The notes below the pieces were generated by a model. It was not told where the DNA came from. It worked only from the letters and a program-made list of their open reading frames with translations, and ran no database searches. A stretch of DNA of 64,000 nucleotides from Nostoc sp. UHCC 0302 (GTDB lineage: Bacteria > Cyanobacteriota > Cyanobacteriia > Cyanobacteriales > Nostocaceae): contig NZ_CP151099.1 of NCBI RefSeq assembly GCF_038096175.1, forward strand, positions 2,110,501-2,174,500. The letters are read 5' to 3'. The translations under genes were made by a program, and so were the position numbers. Position 1 is the stretch's first letter. Each line of letters opens with the position of its first letter. This document shows, piece by piece, positions 17,624-25,810 of the stretch.

Positions 17624-18667
17624 ATGGCAGATAAAACTGATTATTTCGACTCATTTCGAGCCTTGGCACTCCAAGTTACCTGTTATGCAGTCAATCAGGC
17701 ACGCGATCGCCAAGAAGCTACTTCGCTAATCCAAAACTCTATCAATCGCTTGGCACAACAAATTGCTGCCAGCATCGCTTTCATTGGCTTTGATTGTCGT
17801 TTAATTGTACTGCCAGAATATTTCCTCACAGGTTTCCCAATGGGAGAGTCTCTGGCAGCTTGGGCAGAAAAAGCCTGTCTGGAAATGGCTGGTGCTGAGT
17901 ATGAGGCACTCGGCAAAATCGCCCAAAAACATAAAATATTTTTAGCTGGTAATGCCTACGAACTCGACCCTAACTTTCCTGGATTATACTTCCAAACTTG
18001 TTTTGTAATTGACCCTTCTGGCACGGTTGTCCTGCGATATCGGCGGCTGAATTCTTTGTTTGCCCCAACTCCCCATGATGTTTGGGATAAGTATCTCGAC
18101 TGCTATGGCTTCGAGGGAGTTTTCCCCGTAGCTAAAACTGAAATCGGTAACTTGGCAGCTTTGGCATCAGAAGAAATTTTATATCCAGAAGTGGCGCGTT
18201 GTTTAGCAATGCGCGGCGCAGAAATTTTTTTGCATTCGACATCAGAAGTGTATAGTAAAAACCTTACGCCTAAAGATGCAGCTAAAATAACTCGCGCTGT
18301 TGAGAATATGGCTTACGTAGTTTCAAGTAATACCGCAGGTCTCGCTAATAGTTCTATCCCCATTGCCTCAGTCGATGGAGGTTCTAAAATCATTGACCAT
18401 CGGGGAATCGTTTTAGCCGAGACAGGTGCAGGCGAAAGTATGGCAGCTTTTGCAGAGATTGACCTAGCTGCATTAAGACGCGATCGCCGTCGCCCAGGGT
18501 TAAATAATTTACTCTCACGCCAGCGATTTGAGCTATACGCCCAAAGTTACCATGAGTCACACTTCTACCCTGCTAATACTATGCTCCAAGGAGAAGTAGA
18601 CCGCAAACACTTCATCCAAACACAGCAAGCAACCATCGAGCGCTTAGCCAAACAAGGGATAATTTGA
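17624..18667 (+). CDS. Nitrilase-superfamily homologue lacking catalytic Cys and Lys
   Basis: 347 aa from the ATG at 17624; an in-frame TTG at 17606 is a weaker start. The carbon-nitrogen hydrolase fold is clear: VLPEYFLTGFP gives the catalytic Glu65, GNAYELDPN, VIDPSGTVVLRYRR, then EEILYPEVARCLAMRGAEI and HSTSEVY. In active members the next two triad residues are Lys in YRK and Cys in IC(Y/W)(D/E). Here they are Arg141 and Ser182 (LAALASEEILYPE). The protein is therefore probably not a thiol amidohydrolase and may be a binding or structural partner, or use another chemistry. It lies between the RCCR-like and aldehyde dehydrogenase genes on the same strand. Confidence 0.75.
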   Translation: MADKTDYFDSFRALALQVTCYAVNQARDRQEATSLIQNSINRLAQQIAASIAFIGFDCRLIVLPEYFLTGFPMGESLAAWAEKACLEMAGAEYEALGKIAQKHKIFLAGNAYELDPNFPGLYFQTCFVIDPSGTVVLRYRRLNSLFAPTPHDVWDKYLDCYGFEGVFPVAKTEIGNLAALASEEILYPEVARCLAMRGAEIFLHSTSEVYSKNLTPKDAAKITRAVENMAYVVSSNTAGLANSSIPIASVDGGSKIIDHRGIVLAETGAGESMAAFAEIDLAALRRDRRRPGLNNLLSRQRFELYAQSYHESHFYPANTMLQGEVDRKHFIQTQQATIERLAKQGII

Positions 18668-18790
18668 GTGGGAGAGTGGGAGAGTGGGAGAGTGGGGGAG
18701 TGGGGGAGTAAGAAACAAATGACAAATGACAAATGACCAATGACCAATGACAAATGACCAATGACAAATGACAAATGACAAATGACAAAA
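18667..18790. repeat. Two STRR heptamer arrays (GTGGGAG and AAATGAC types)
   Basis: Directly after the nitrilase stop come about six copies of GAGTGGG/GAGTGGGG, then about ten copies of a 7-bp unit AAATGAC/CAATGAC. These are short tandemly repeated repetitive (STRR) sequences known from heterocystous cyanobacteria. The second array runs into the aldehyde dehydrogenase start codon. Confidence 0.9.
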
Positions 18791-20200
18791 CCAATAGAAG
18801 TCCGCAACCCCCGGACTGGCAAATTTGATTACGTAATTATACCGCAGCCTCCGAAGTTGCTGGCACAGCAATGTAACCGGATGCGGAGAGCGCAAGTTCG
18901 TTGGCAGCAACTAGGGTTGGAGGGTAGAATCGATGCCTTACAGCAGTGGAAGCAAGCTATATTATCTCGACGGGAACAGCTAACAGAAGCTTTGGTAAAT
19001 GATACGGGGAGATTGTCAATCTCAGTACTAGAAATAGATTCTTTCCTCTCTAGTATTGACCGCTGGTGTGGGTTAGCACCGGAGTTGCTACAAGAATCCG
19101 CCAGAAACACCGCCATTCCGTTTATTGCACTGCAACAAACTTCAGTTCCTTATCCTCTAGTTGGGGTAATCAGCCCTTGGAATTTTCCGCTGTTACTCTC
19201 TACAATTGATACGATTCCGGCATTGCTAGCGGGTTGTGCTGTAATTGTCAAACCGAGTGAGATTGCGCCTCGCTTTGTAGCACCTCTGCTAGCAGCACTC
19301 AACGCTATACCCAAATTGCGCGATGTCTTAACTTTTATTGAAGGAGCGGGCGAAACTGGAGAAGCTCTGATTGAATGTGTAGACTTGGTATGCTTTACAG
19401 GTAGTGTGGCGACGGGACGAAAAGTAGCAGAGGCGGCTGCTAAAAGATTTATCCCAGCTTTTTTGGAATTAGGGGGAAAAGACCCGGCGATCGTTTTAGA
19501 ATCAGCCAATTTAGAATTAGCAATCTCAGCAATTTTATGGGGTTCAGTCGTTAACACTGGGCAATCATGCCTTTCAATCGAGCGAATTTACGTTGCTGAA
19601 TCCATATTTGAAAAGTTTTATCATCAACTAGTAACCAAAGCTTATCGTCTTGGGCTAGCTTATCCCACAGTTGAAAGTGGAGAAATTGGCCCGATTATTG
19701 CTGAAAAACAGGCAGCAATTATCAGCGACCATCTCTTAGATGCAGTTGAAAAGGGAGCAGTAATTCACTGTGGTGGTGTAATTGAAGACTTAGGTGGAGG
19801 TTGGTGGTGTCGTCCAACAGTTCTCACTCAGGTCAACCACACTATGAAAGTGATGACCGAAGAGACTTTTGGCCCTATTATGCCAGTGATGCCTTTTTCT
19901 ACAGTTGAGGAAGCTGTGTATTTAGCGAACGACTCAATTTATGGATTGAGTGCTGCTGTTTTTGCATCGGAGACAGAAGCGTTAGCAGTTGCTCATCAAA
20001 TAGATGCAGGTGCAATCAGTATTAATGATGCAGCACTCACCGCTATCATGCATGAGGGAGAAAAAAACGCCTTTAAATTCTCCGGTCTGGGAGGGTCACG
20101 CATGGGTGCGGCGGCTTTGAAACGGTTCATGCGAAAAAAAGCTTTTTTGATTAAAACTAACGCTACTAATGACCCTTGGTGGTTTGATAATAGGGAGTGA
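18782..20200 (+). CDS. Aldehyde dehydrogenase family protein
   Basis: 472 aa. NAD(P)-dependent aldehyde dehydrogenase fold with SPWNFPLLLS (131-), KPSE (157-160), FTGS (205-208), catalytic Glu229 in LELGGKDPA, catalytic Cys263 in NTGQSCLS, and EETFGPIMPV near the C-terminus. Every catalytic residue is present. The length fits, slightly shorter than the 490-500 aa of many members. The start ATG and the following ACA are part of the AAATGAC repeat array, so no normal ribosome site precedes it. The nearest alternative is a later ATG. It is the last gene of the putative RCCR/nitrilase-like/ALDH set. The aldehyde substrate is unknown. Confidence 0.9.
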   Translation: MTKPIEVRNPRTGKFDYVIIPQPPKLLAQQCNRMRRAQVRWQQLGLEGRIDALQQWKQAILSRREQLTEALVNDTGRLSISVLEIDSFLSSIDRWCGLAPELLQESARNTAIPFIALQQTSVPYPLVGVISPWNFPLLLSTIDTIPALLAGCAVIVKPSEIAPRFVAPLLAALNAIPKLRDVLTFIEGAGETGEALIECVDLVCFTGSVATGRKVAEAAAKRFIPAFLELGGKDPAIVLESANLELAISAILWGSVVNTGQSCLSIERIYVAESIFEKFYHQLVTKAYRLGLAYPTVESGEIGPIIAEKQAAIISDHLLDAVEKGAVIHCGGVIEDLGGGWWCRPTVLTQVNHTMKVMTEETFGPIMPVMPFSTVEEAVYLANDSIYGLSAAVFASETEALAVAHQIDAGAISINDAALTAIMHEGEKNAFKFSGLGGSRMGAAALKRFMRKKAFLIKTNATNDPWWFDNRE

Positions 20201-20635
20201 CCAATGCCATCATCACTATGCAACTCATTACCGTAACCAATGGCGTAGCTTACCGCCGTACTCCTTTGGAGAAGCAAGCTACGCAAAGCGTCTCCAAGAG
20301 TTGGCATCGCATTCTCATTCTGTTCAAAATATTTGTTTTACCAGGGGCGATCGCTTCTGCCACAGTTTTGTCTACGATAAACAAAGCACCTGGAAAAATT
20401 TTGATAGTTTTGGTTCACAACACAAGTCTTTGAGACACCCTAGAGAGCATGAAAAGGTAGGGCGCTTCGTAGTAGAGTTATTGTCTCTCACAACGACAAC
20501 TCAAAAACTACAAGCCACCCATGCAATGATGCGGCGGTATCCGGTGCAGGAGTAAGGGTTCTGTATCTGTCCAAAATCCTGAGAAATGGTCAAATGATGT
20601 GAAGGAAATAGTTTGGTTTTTTCACCTCGTTCTAC
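20201..20635. other. Intergenic region with Nostoc-type palindromic repeat
   Basis: Near 20240-20310 lies a repeat of the GGCGTAGCTTACC / GCAAGCTACGCAAAGCG type. The rest has open frames on both strands but none with a start and ribosome site that I believe. A plus-strand stretch ending at 20555 (HEKVGRFVVELLSLTTTTQK) could be a relic. Confidence 0.4.
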
Positions 20636-20638
20636 TTA

Positions 20639-21794
20639 TACCAAGTCTAAATGAGCGTGCATATAAATGTAGAATAAAGAATATGGAAGATAGAGACTCA
20701 TGAGGAACCGATGGCACGCCCTTTCAATCTAGAAGTTCAAGAAAGTGCTGAGTATTTGTCAAAAAGCTTGAAAAATACGCGCACAGCATTTGAAAAAGAG
20801 CGTTTACAGATGCTGTGGTGGATAAAAACAGAACAAGTGACACAGCATCAAGAATTGAGCCGAAGATTGGGCAGAGATGGGTCAACAGTAACACGGTGGT
20901 TGCAAAGGTATCGGCAAGGGGGATTATCCAAGCTTCTAGAAGTAAAAACTGCACCAGGAGCAACTCCTGTAATTCAAGGAGAAATGCTTTCGGAGTTAGT
21001 GTCAAAGTTAGAATCCCTGGAGGGATTTAGTAGTTATGGGCAAATTGTCGAATGGATAGAGCAAAAATGGAATGTGCAAGTAAAGTACAAAACAGTTTAT
21101 AGTTTAGTACGCTATAAACTAGGGGCAAAACTAAAAGTACCTCGACCCATAAGCTCGTCTATTGATGAGCAAGCTATAAGCCTTTTTAAAAAAACATTCC
21201 CTTAGCCTTGGTAGCTTTACAAAACCTATTGGGTGGCGGAAAACGATTACGTTATTTGTGCCAGGATGAGACCAGATTAGGTTTGAAAACCGAAACTGGG
21301 CGAGTAATTACGGCACGCGCAAGTCAAGCCCATAGTTAAGGTGCAGTGGCCAAGAAAAGCATATTGGCTTTATGGAGTAGTTGAACCCATATCAGGATGG
21401 CATTTTTGCCAAGAATATTCTCATTTAAACAGTGAAAATTTTCAGAAATTTCTTGATTCCCTTTCTCTTGAATTAGGCTCAGATATGGCCTTAATACAAA
21501 TGGATAGAGCCTCAGCACATCAAGCCTTAGCACTCACTTGGCCTGAAAATATTATCCCAATTTTTCAACCATCTCATAGTCCTCAACTTAATCCTATAGA
21601 GAGATTATGGCAGTTTATTAAACGCCAGTTCAAAGGCGAGAACTTCTCAAATTTAGACCAGTTGCGTCAACGGGTTCAAGATGAATTAGCTCAATTATCT
21701 TCTGAGTTAGTATCAACTCTTACAAGTTATGATTTCATTCTTGAAGCTCTTTTTCATCAATCTCTATTTTATGCAGGCTCATAGAGAATTGGTA
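20639..21794 (+). mobile_element. IS with TACCAA ends and TTA target duplication (1156 bp)
   Basis: The ends match over 25 bp with four mismatches: left begins TACCAAGTCTAAATGAG, right (complement) TACCAATTCTCTATGAG. It is flanked by TTA at 20636-20638 and 21795-21797. The encoded transposase is IS630-like. A truncated copy lies at 12322-12647, and MITEs with the same TACCAATT ends lie at 8257 and 48585. Confidence 0.85.
20711..21784 (+). pseudogene. IS630-type transposase, broken by frameshifts
   Basis: The first frame (20711-21205) gives MARPFNLEVQESAEYLSKSL and a winged-helix/HTH region (RRLGRDGSTVTRWLQRYRQG). At the A7 run near 21187 a -1 shift continues as NIPLALVALQNLLGGGKRLR with YLCQDETRLGL (first catalytic Asp). 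Near 21320 another one-base slip breaks the frame before KVQWPRKAYWLYGVVEP. The last part supplies IQMDRASAH (second Asp) and LNPIERLWQ (Glu). One slip can be programmed; the second very likely inactivates this copy. Confidence 0.8.
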
Positions 21795-21810
21795 TTAGCT
21801 CATACCTTTG

Positions 21811-22503
21811 TTAATAAGCATCGCTCTTAGTTAACAAAACTTTTAGAGTTTTTAGGATTAAATTAATATCGTAGGTAATAGACCACTTACGTTGGTATTC
21901 TAAATCCATGTGAACGATATCTTCAAAGTCTTTGATGCGGGAGCGGCCATTAGTTTGCCATTCGCCAGTGATGCCTGGTTTAACATTCAACCGTTCCCAG
22001 TGATAATTTGAATAGTGTGTAACTTCATCAGCAGTCGGAGGGCGGGTGCCGACAAGGCTCATTTCCCCTACTAACACGTTCCAGAACTGAGGGAGTTCGT
22101 CTAGGCTAGTGCGACGGAGAAACCTACCTATACGGGTAATCCGAGGGTCATTCTCATTTTTGAATATCTGATCGCTTTTAGCTTCATTCTTGACTAGATG
22201 CTTAAGTCTATCAGCCCCGACTGACATAGAGCGGAATTTCCAAATCCGGAAGGAACGGCCATTCAAACCACAGCGAATTTGACAATAAAAGATAGGGCCT
22301 GGGCTATCTAACTGAATAGCGATCGCAATAGGAATTGCTACAACTACTGTAATCGATAACCCTACAACAGCACCCAAGATATCAATGATCCGCTTCGCTT
22401 TACTGATTACAGAGGGATGAATTGGAAGTTTAGCTTTAGGAGCAGCGTAGGTATCATCCATAACATTTAGATGAAAATGTTGGGAAGTAGAGATTTTAGA
22501 CAT
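21811..22503 (-). CDS. Exopolysaccharide sugar transferase (polyprenyl glycosylphosphotransferase)
   Basis: 230 aa. A short N-terminal part with one membrane helix (ILGAVVGLSITVVVAIPIAI) is followed by the bacterial sugar transferase domain: DSPGPIFYCQIRCGLNGRSF, WKFRSM, DPRITRIGRFLRRTSLDELP, NVLVGEMSLVGTRPP, KPGITGEWQTNGRS and LEYQRKWSI. These are hallmark motifs of WcaJ/WbaP-type enzymes that move a sugar-1-phosphate from UDP-sugar to undecaprenyl phosphate, the first step of repeat-unit assembly. It lacks the multi-helix N-terminal domain of long WbaP proteins. It lies at the edge of the polysaccharide region, next to a decayed IS. Confidence 0.92.
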   Translation of the reverse strand: MSKISTSQHFHLNVMDDTYAAPKAKLPIHPSVISKAKRIIDILGAVVGLSITVVVAIPIAIAIQLDSPGPIFYCQIRCGLNGRSFRIWKFRSMSVGADRLKHLVKNEAKSDQIFKNENDPRITRIGRFLRRTSLDELPQFWNVLVGEMSLVGTRPPTADEVTHYSNYHWERLNVKPGITGEWQTNGRSRIKDFEDIVHMDLEYQRKWSITYDINLILKTLKVLLTKSDAY

Positions 22504-22675
22504 GGTAATTACAGTTTCTATTGGTTAATTTATGAATTGAGTCGCTTATACATTTACTTATTTCAGTTACTTAGATAAAAGCGGAAATTAGATAGTCTAA
22601 CAAGTTAAGAAAGTCAGTATATAACCAGAAAATCAATTCTTGGAAATCTTCGTAGTCACAGTAGCGATCAATACT

Positions 22676-23014
22676 TCATGACTGAGGATTGAACATCGTG
22701 ACTACAGCATCATAATTCTCATAAATTTCAAACACTGAATCCATCTGAGTCAATTCAAAGATCATCCGAACAGGTGCTTGCAGATTACAAATTACCAAAT
22801 GACAGCCACTAGAACGTGTAGCCGAAAGCCCCTTAACTAAAGCGGCTAACCCTGAACTATCCATAAAATCTACTTTGACTAAATCAATTACCCAAAGATG
22901 GTTGGGGTGAGGTACTAAGCTAGATAGCTGTTCCCTTAAAGTATTACTGTGCTTCCAATTTAAGCATTGCTGAGGCTGAATCACAATCAATTGGCATTCT
23001 TGTGTGAGAGTCAT
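22676..23014 (-). CDS. STAS-domain protein (anti-sigma-factor antagonist type)
   Basis: About 112 aa from the ATG at 23014; a GTG at 23038 would add eight residues. It is a single STAS domain with VIDLVKVDFMDSSGLAALVK, where the Ser in DSSG is the usual phosphorylation site, and CHLVICNLQAPVRMIFELT. Such proteins bind anti-sigma factors or serve as switches, here possibly for polysaccharide production as it lies between the sugar transferase and wecG-like genes on the same strand. No partner kinase or phosphatase is next to it. Confidence 0.85.
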   Translation of the reverse strand: MTLTQECQLIVIQPQQCLNWKHSNTLREQLSSLVPHPNHLWVIDLVKVDFMDSSGLAALVKGLSATRSSGCHLVICNLQAPVRMIFELTQMDSVFEIYENYDAVVTMFNPQS

Positions 23015-23144
23015 ATGTTCTATAGGTTTAATTAGCACTCAGCTTAATTAAGTATCTAAAAAGCTCAATATAAAAAGCATGATAGATGCATAGGTTTACC
23101 GCACTACATATGCTTGTCTCGCTATATTGAAACGATAATATTAC

Positions 23145-24065
23145 TTAAGATGCCTGATCATTTGTTATTTTGTATTTATTAAATTTCTGTTGCAGAACTA
23201 GTCCAAAAAAGGGCAATCCTTCTATTAGATATCTTTTCCACAATCTTTTAGGTTCGGATGCCATTCTATATAACCATTCAAAGCCTAAATCACTTATATA
23301 TTTGGGCGCTCTTTGTACGTTACCTGCTTCAAAATCAATAGTGGCACCTATGGCTAAAAATATTCTAATATTTGGTAATTGATCTCTGTATTTATATATC
23401 CATTTTTCTTGTTTTGGTGCGCCTAATCCAACTGCTAATACTGTGGAATCTGAACTATTAATCATCTCAACTATTCTTCTGCACTCTGCCGCATTATTTT
23501 CAAATCCAAAAGGTGGTGAATATGTGCCTACAACCATATTCCTCTGAACTTTAGCATTGATTCTCTCTTGAGCTTTAATAGCTACTCCCTGAGCTGCACC
23601 TAATAAAAATATTTTGATTGTTTCATTTTGTTTATGGAAATTATAAAATGCAGGAAAAAAGTCAGAACCGGAAATTTTTTCTTGGATTGGCTGACCCAAA
23701 AAACGAGATGCATACATTAGAATTTGACTATCACATAGTTTGTAATCAGCAGTTTTATAAGCTTCAAGAAATTCATGATCATTTTGCAATTTCATTATGT
23801 GATCTACATTAGGAGTAAATACAGTACCAGATGTCAGATTTTCTAAAACTTCTGTTGTCAAAATATTGTCAATCTCAACATTTAAGAGATGAACCTTTTG
23901 TGCTTGCTCCCTCTCCTGTTCAAAGGATTTTCTCTGACGCTTGAAAAGCTGTACTGGAAAAAAATTGAGTGTTTCTGATGAGAAAATGCGATCAAGGCGA
24001 ATCTTGAAGAGACTATTTTGGTGTGCCATATAATTTAATGCTCGCCATCTAAGTTGAAAAATCAT
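23145..24065 (-). CDS. WecG/TagA/CpsF-family glycosyltransferase (GT26)
   Basis: 306 aa. A 60-residue basic N-terminal stretch precedes the GT26 domain: SGTVFTPNVDHIMKLQND, ADYKLCDSQILMYASRF, EKISGSDFF, FLLGAAQGVAIKAQERI, GTYSPPFGFE, VGLGAPKQEKWIYKYR, GATIDFEAGNVQRAPKYI and GFEWLYRMASEPKRLWKRYL. Members transfer ManNAcA, GlcNAc or ManNAc to lipid-linked sugars, so this is a second-step enzyme for the exopolysaccharide repeat unit. The C-terminus is basic, fitting peripheral membrane binding. Its upstream region carries the four-box element at 24336-24416 shared with two other genes in the cluster. Confidence 0.92.
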   Translation of the reverse strand: MIFQLRWRALNYMAHQNSLFKIRLDRIFSSETLNFFPVQLFKRQRKSFEQEREQAQKVHLLNVEIDNILTTEVLENLTSGTVFTPNVDHIMKLQNDHEFLEAYKTADYKLCDSQILMYASRFLGQPIQEKISGSDFFPAFYNFHKQNETIKIFLLGAAQGVAIKAQERINAKVQRNMVVGTYSPPFGFENNAAECRRIVEMINSSDSTVLAVGLGAPKQEKWIYKYRDQLPNIRIFLAIGATIDFEAGNVQRAPKYISDLGFEWLYRMASEPKRLWKRYLIEGLPFFGLVLQQKFNKYKITNDQAS

Positions 24066-24335
24066 GAAATGCAGAGCATTGCTGAGGTTTTCTGCTCACC
24101 GATATATACTTCTTACAACGTTACGTCTGGGTGATATCAAACCGTACAATTGCTGGTAGTATAAGCAATGCCTACGACTAGACTGAAATCTTTATCTATC
24201 AAAGCTTTTGAGATATGTGCATTACTTTTAACCTGTAAGCAGCATAAAAGATTTGGTAGGACTTGAGATTTGTTTCACAAGATTTAGTAAAGACTTATTG
24301 AAGTCTTCGTATACTTTCCTACGCAAATACCGTTA

Positions 24336-24416
24336 GAAAATACTATCTGATGGCTACTTGGAGTATTTTTTATACAGTATCCTAATGATAAATAAATTTA
24401 TCCAGCTAACTATCCG
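24336..24416 (-). promoter_or_regulatory. Four-box regulatory element upstream of the wecG-like gene
   Basis: On the minus strand: CGGATA (24416), TGGATA 12 nt further, GGATACTGT at offset 34, and CCATCAGATAGTATTTTC at offset 63. The same boxes at nearly the same offsets occur at 34641-34722 and 40411-40490. It lies about 270 nt upstream of the start codon at 24065. Confidence 0.65.
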
Positions 24417-24583
24417 GTTGGTTGTAGCGCACAGATAGTCTAAATTACATAATATGTTTATTGAATAATGAAAATATTTTGATAATAGACCTCAAGCTAT
24501 CACTAAGATTCTACAAAGAGACACCATGATGTTTCCTACAGTCTTAACTTAATTAAGACAATTGAAGTAGGCAGAGGGCTTTT

Positions 24584-24673
24584 ATGAGCAAGCTTCAAGG
24601 GGATTCAACCCCTCCTGACTTGGAGCCACTGAACGAGAGTTCAGTGGGGGTTTTAAACCTTTGTTCTCTTTAG
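24584..24673 (+). other. Possible 29-codon leader ORF overlapping a hairpin
   Basis: The frame starts MSKLQGDSTPPDLEPLNESS and ends at TAG 24671. A GCAGAGGGC stretch precedes the ATG. The terminator-like hairpin at 24626-24647 lies inside it, so the ORF may be a leader peptide or chance. In the intergenic region 24066-24836 I see no other coding sequence. Confidence 0.3.
24626..24654 (+). terminator. Terminator-like hairpin with T run
   Basis: CCACTGAAC pairs perfectly with GTTCAGTGG around a GAGA tetraloop and is followed by GGGTTTT. It is a stable stem in an otherwise AT-rich region between divergent genes. Confidence 0.6.
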
Positions 24674-24678
24674 TCACA

Positions 24679-24729
24679 GCAGTAGTTAGGGGTCAGTTTC
24701 CTCAAGCCGGACTGCCCCCTAACTGCTGC
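24679..24729 (+). ncRNA. Long hairpin RNA element
   Basis: GCAGTAGTTAGGGG with CAGT (24679-24697) pairs with ACTG and CCCCTAACTGCTGC (24711-24729), 18 pairs with one wobble and one internal mismatch, closed by a 13-nt loop. Together with the hairpin at 24626 it suggests a small RNA or a structured 5' leader of the gene at 24837. Confidence 0.4.
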
Positions 24730-24836
24730 CTTCATTGGTAAAATTTTAATTTGGTAGGTAATATTATTATCTATAAATATTGTCTTTCCAGTTAGTTGTG
24801 AGATACACAATATCTTTTAATTAATCTATAAATTCT

Positions 24837-25130
24837 ATGAAAAGATATCGAATTATGGTTATTGGTAACAATGTAACTACTGTTCAGCGCGTCAGCAACT
24901 ATTGCCTAAAACAAGATGCAGAAGTTTTCCCATATTACTATATTCCCACGCTTGAAGAGATAACTTTGTTTGCACCTCACGTATTGATATTATGTCTGCC
25001 CATATCTAATAAATTTCAGCACGAAGTACCTCAGCCTTATATTTTATGGTCAGAACAACCCATGAATGACAGACCGCCGCTGGCTACTACTTTTACAGAA
25101 TTATCTGCCTGTTTACAGAAATTTCTCTAA
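24837..25130 (+). CDS. Hypothetical protein (97 aa), possible degenerate receiver-like domain
   Basis: MKRYRIMVIGNNVTTVQRVS opens with a beta-strand-loop-helix resembling a response-regulator receiver, and FAPHVLILCLPIS resembles its third strand, but the acidic pocket residues (DD and the phosphoryl Asp) are absent. Low complexity is not apparent and the frame is clean. It converges with the NarL-type regulator gene, leaving only 2 nt between the stops. Function unknown; a degenerate signalling domain is a guess. Confidence 0.5.
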   Translation: MKRYRIMVIGNNVTTVQRVSNYCLKQDAEVFPYYYIPTLEEITLFAPHVLILCLPISNKFQHEVPQPYILWSEQPMNDRPPLATTFTELSACLQKFL

Positions 25131-25132
25131 GC

Positions 25133-25810
25133 TCAAATCAATCCTTGACGTACAGCTAAAGCTGCTGCCTGGACACGATCATCAACGCTAAGTTTGTTGA
25201 GAATCATACGTACATAAGACTTGACGGTTCCGAGTGAGAGGTAGAGCTGGTTTGCAATCTCCTGGTTTGAGTGTCCTTGTGCAATAAGTTTCAAAATCTC
25301 GCGTTCACGATTACTGAGAATCGGTTCCGCCATTACCTTAGATACAGGAACATCGGGAGTGACAGCGCTGGGCTTGAGCATCCGAGCGACTTTTTGAGCT
25401 ATTAAAGGATCTAGATAAGCACCACCTTGAAGTATCAATTGAATGACGGCGATAAGTTGTTCCCATTCAATGGTTTTAAGACAGTAACCATCAGCGCCAG
25501 CTGCAAGCATTCCCATAACTTGGGTGTCGTCATCAAAGGCACTCAAGGCTAAAATACGAGTGTTTAAGCAGCTACTTTTTATCTGCTGGGTGGCTGTAAT
25601 TCCATCCATAACTGGCAGATCAATGTCCATTAAGACTACATCTGGCTGGAGTTGAGTAGCCAATTCAACAGCCTGTCCACCATCCAATGCTTCACCAACT
25701 ACACTAAAACCTGGTTGAAGGCTAAATTGACCTTTCATTCCTCGGCGGATTAAAGCGTGGTCATCAACCAATAGAATCCGTACAGTTTTCTCTTCGTCAA
25801 TCTTAGGCAT
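25133..25810 (-). CDS. NarL/FixJ-family response regulator
   Basis: About 225 aa from the ATG at 25810 (MPKIDEEKTVRILLVDDHAL). Receiver domain residues 1-125 with acidic pair DD, phosphoryl Asp in VVLMDIDLP, and a conserved Lys further on; LuxR-type HTH at the C-terminus (LSNREREILKLIAQGHSNQE, SLGTVKSYVRMILNKL). The start overlaps the end of the upstream histidine kinase gene by 8 nt, so they form a cognate pair. It probably regulates polysaccharide or GH74-like genes nearby, which is only inferred from position. Confidence 0.92.
   Translation of the reverse strand: MPKIDEEKTVRILLVDDHALIRRGMKGQFSLQPGFSVVGEALDGGQAVELATQLQPDVVLMDIDLPVMDGITATQQIKSSCLNTRILALSAFDDDTQVMGMLAAGADGYCLKTIEWEQLIAVIQLILQGGAYLDPLIAQKVARMLKPSAVTPDVPVSKVMAEPILSNREREILKLIAQGHSNQEIANQLYLSLGTVKSYVRMILNKLSVDDRVQAAALAVRQGLI

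Noticed and set aside
18667-18790. Direct repeats that could look like a CRISPR array
   Set aside because: The units are contiguous heptamers without spacers, the STRR type of heterocystous cyanobacteria.
20330-20555. Possible small gene after the aldehyde dehydrogenase
   Set aside because: No start codon with a ribosome site, and the upstream part runs through a palindromic repeat.
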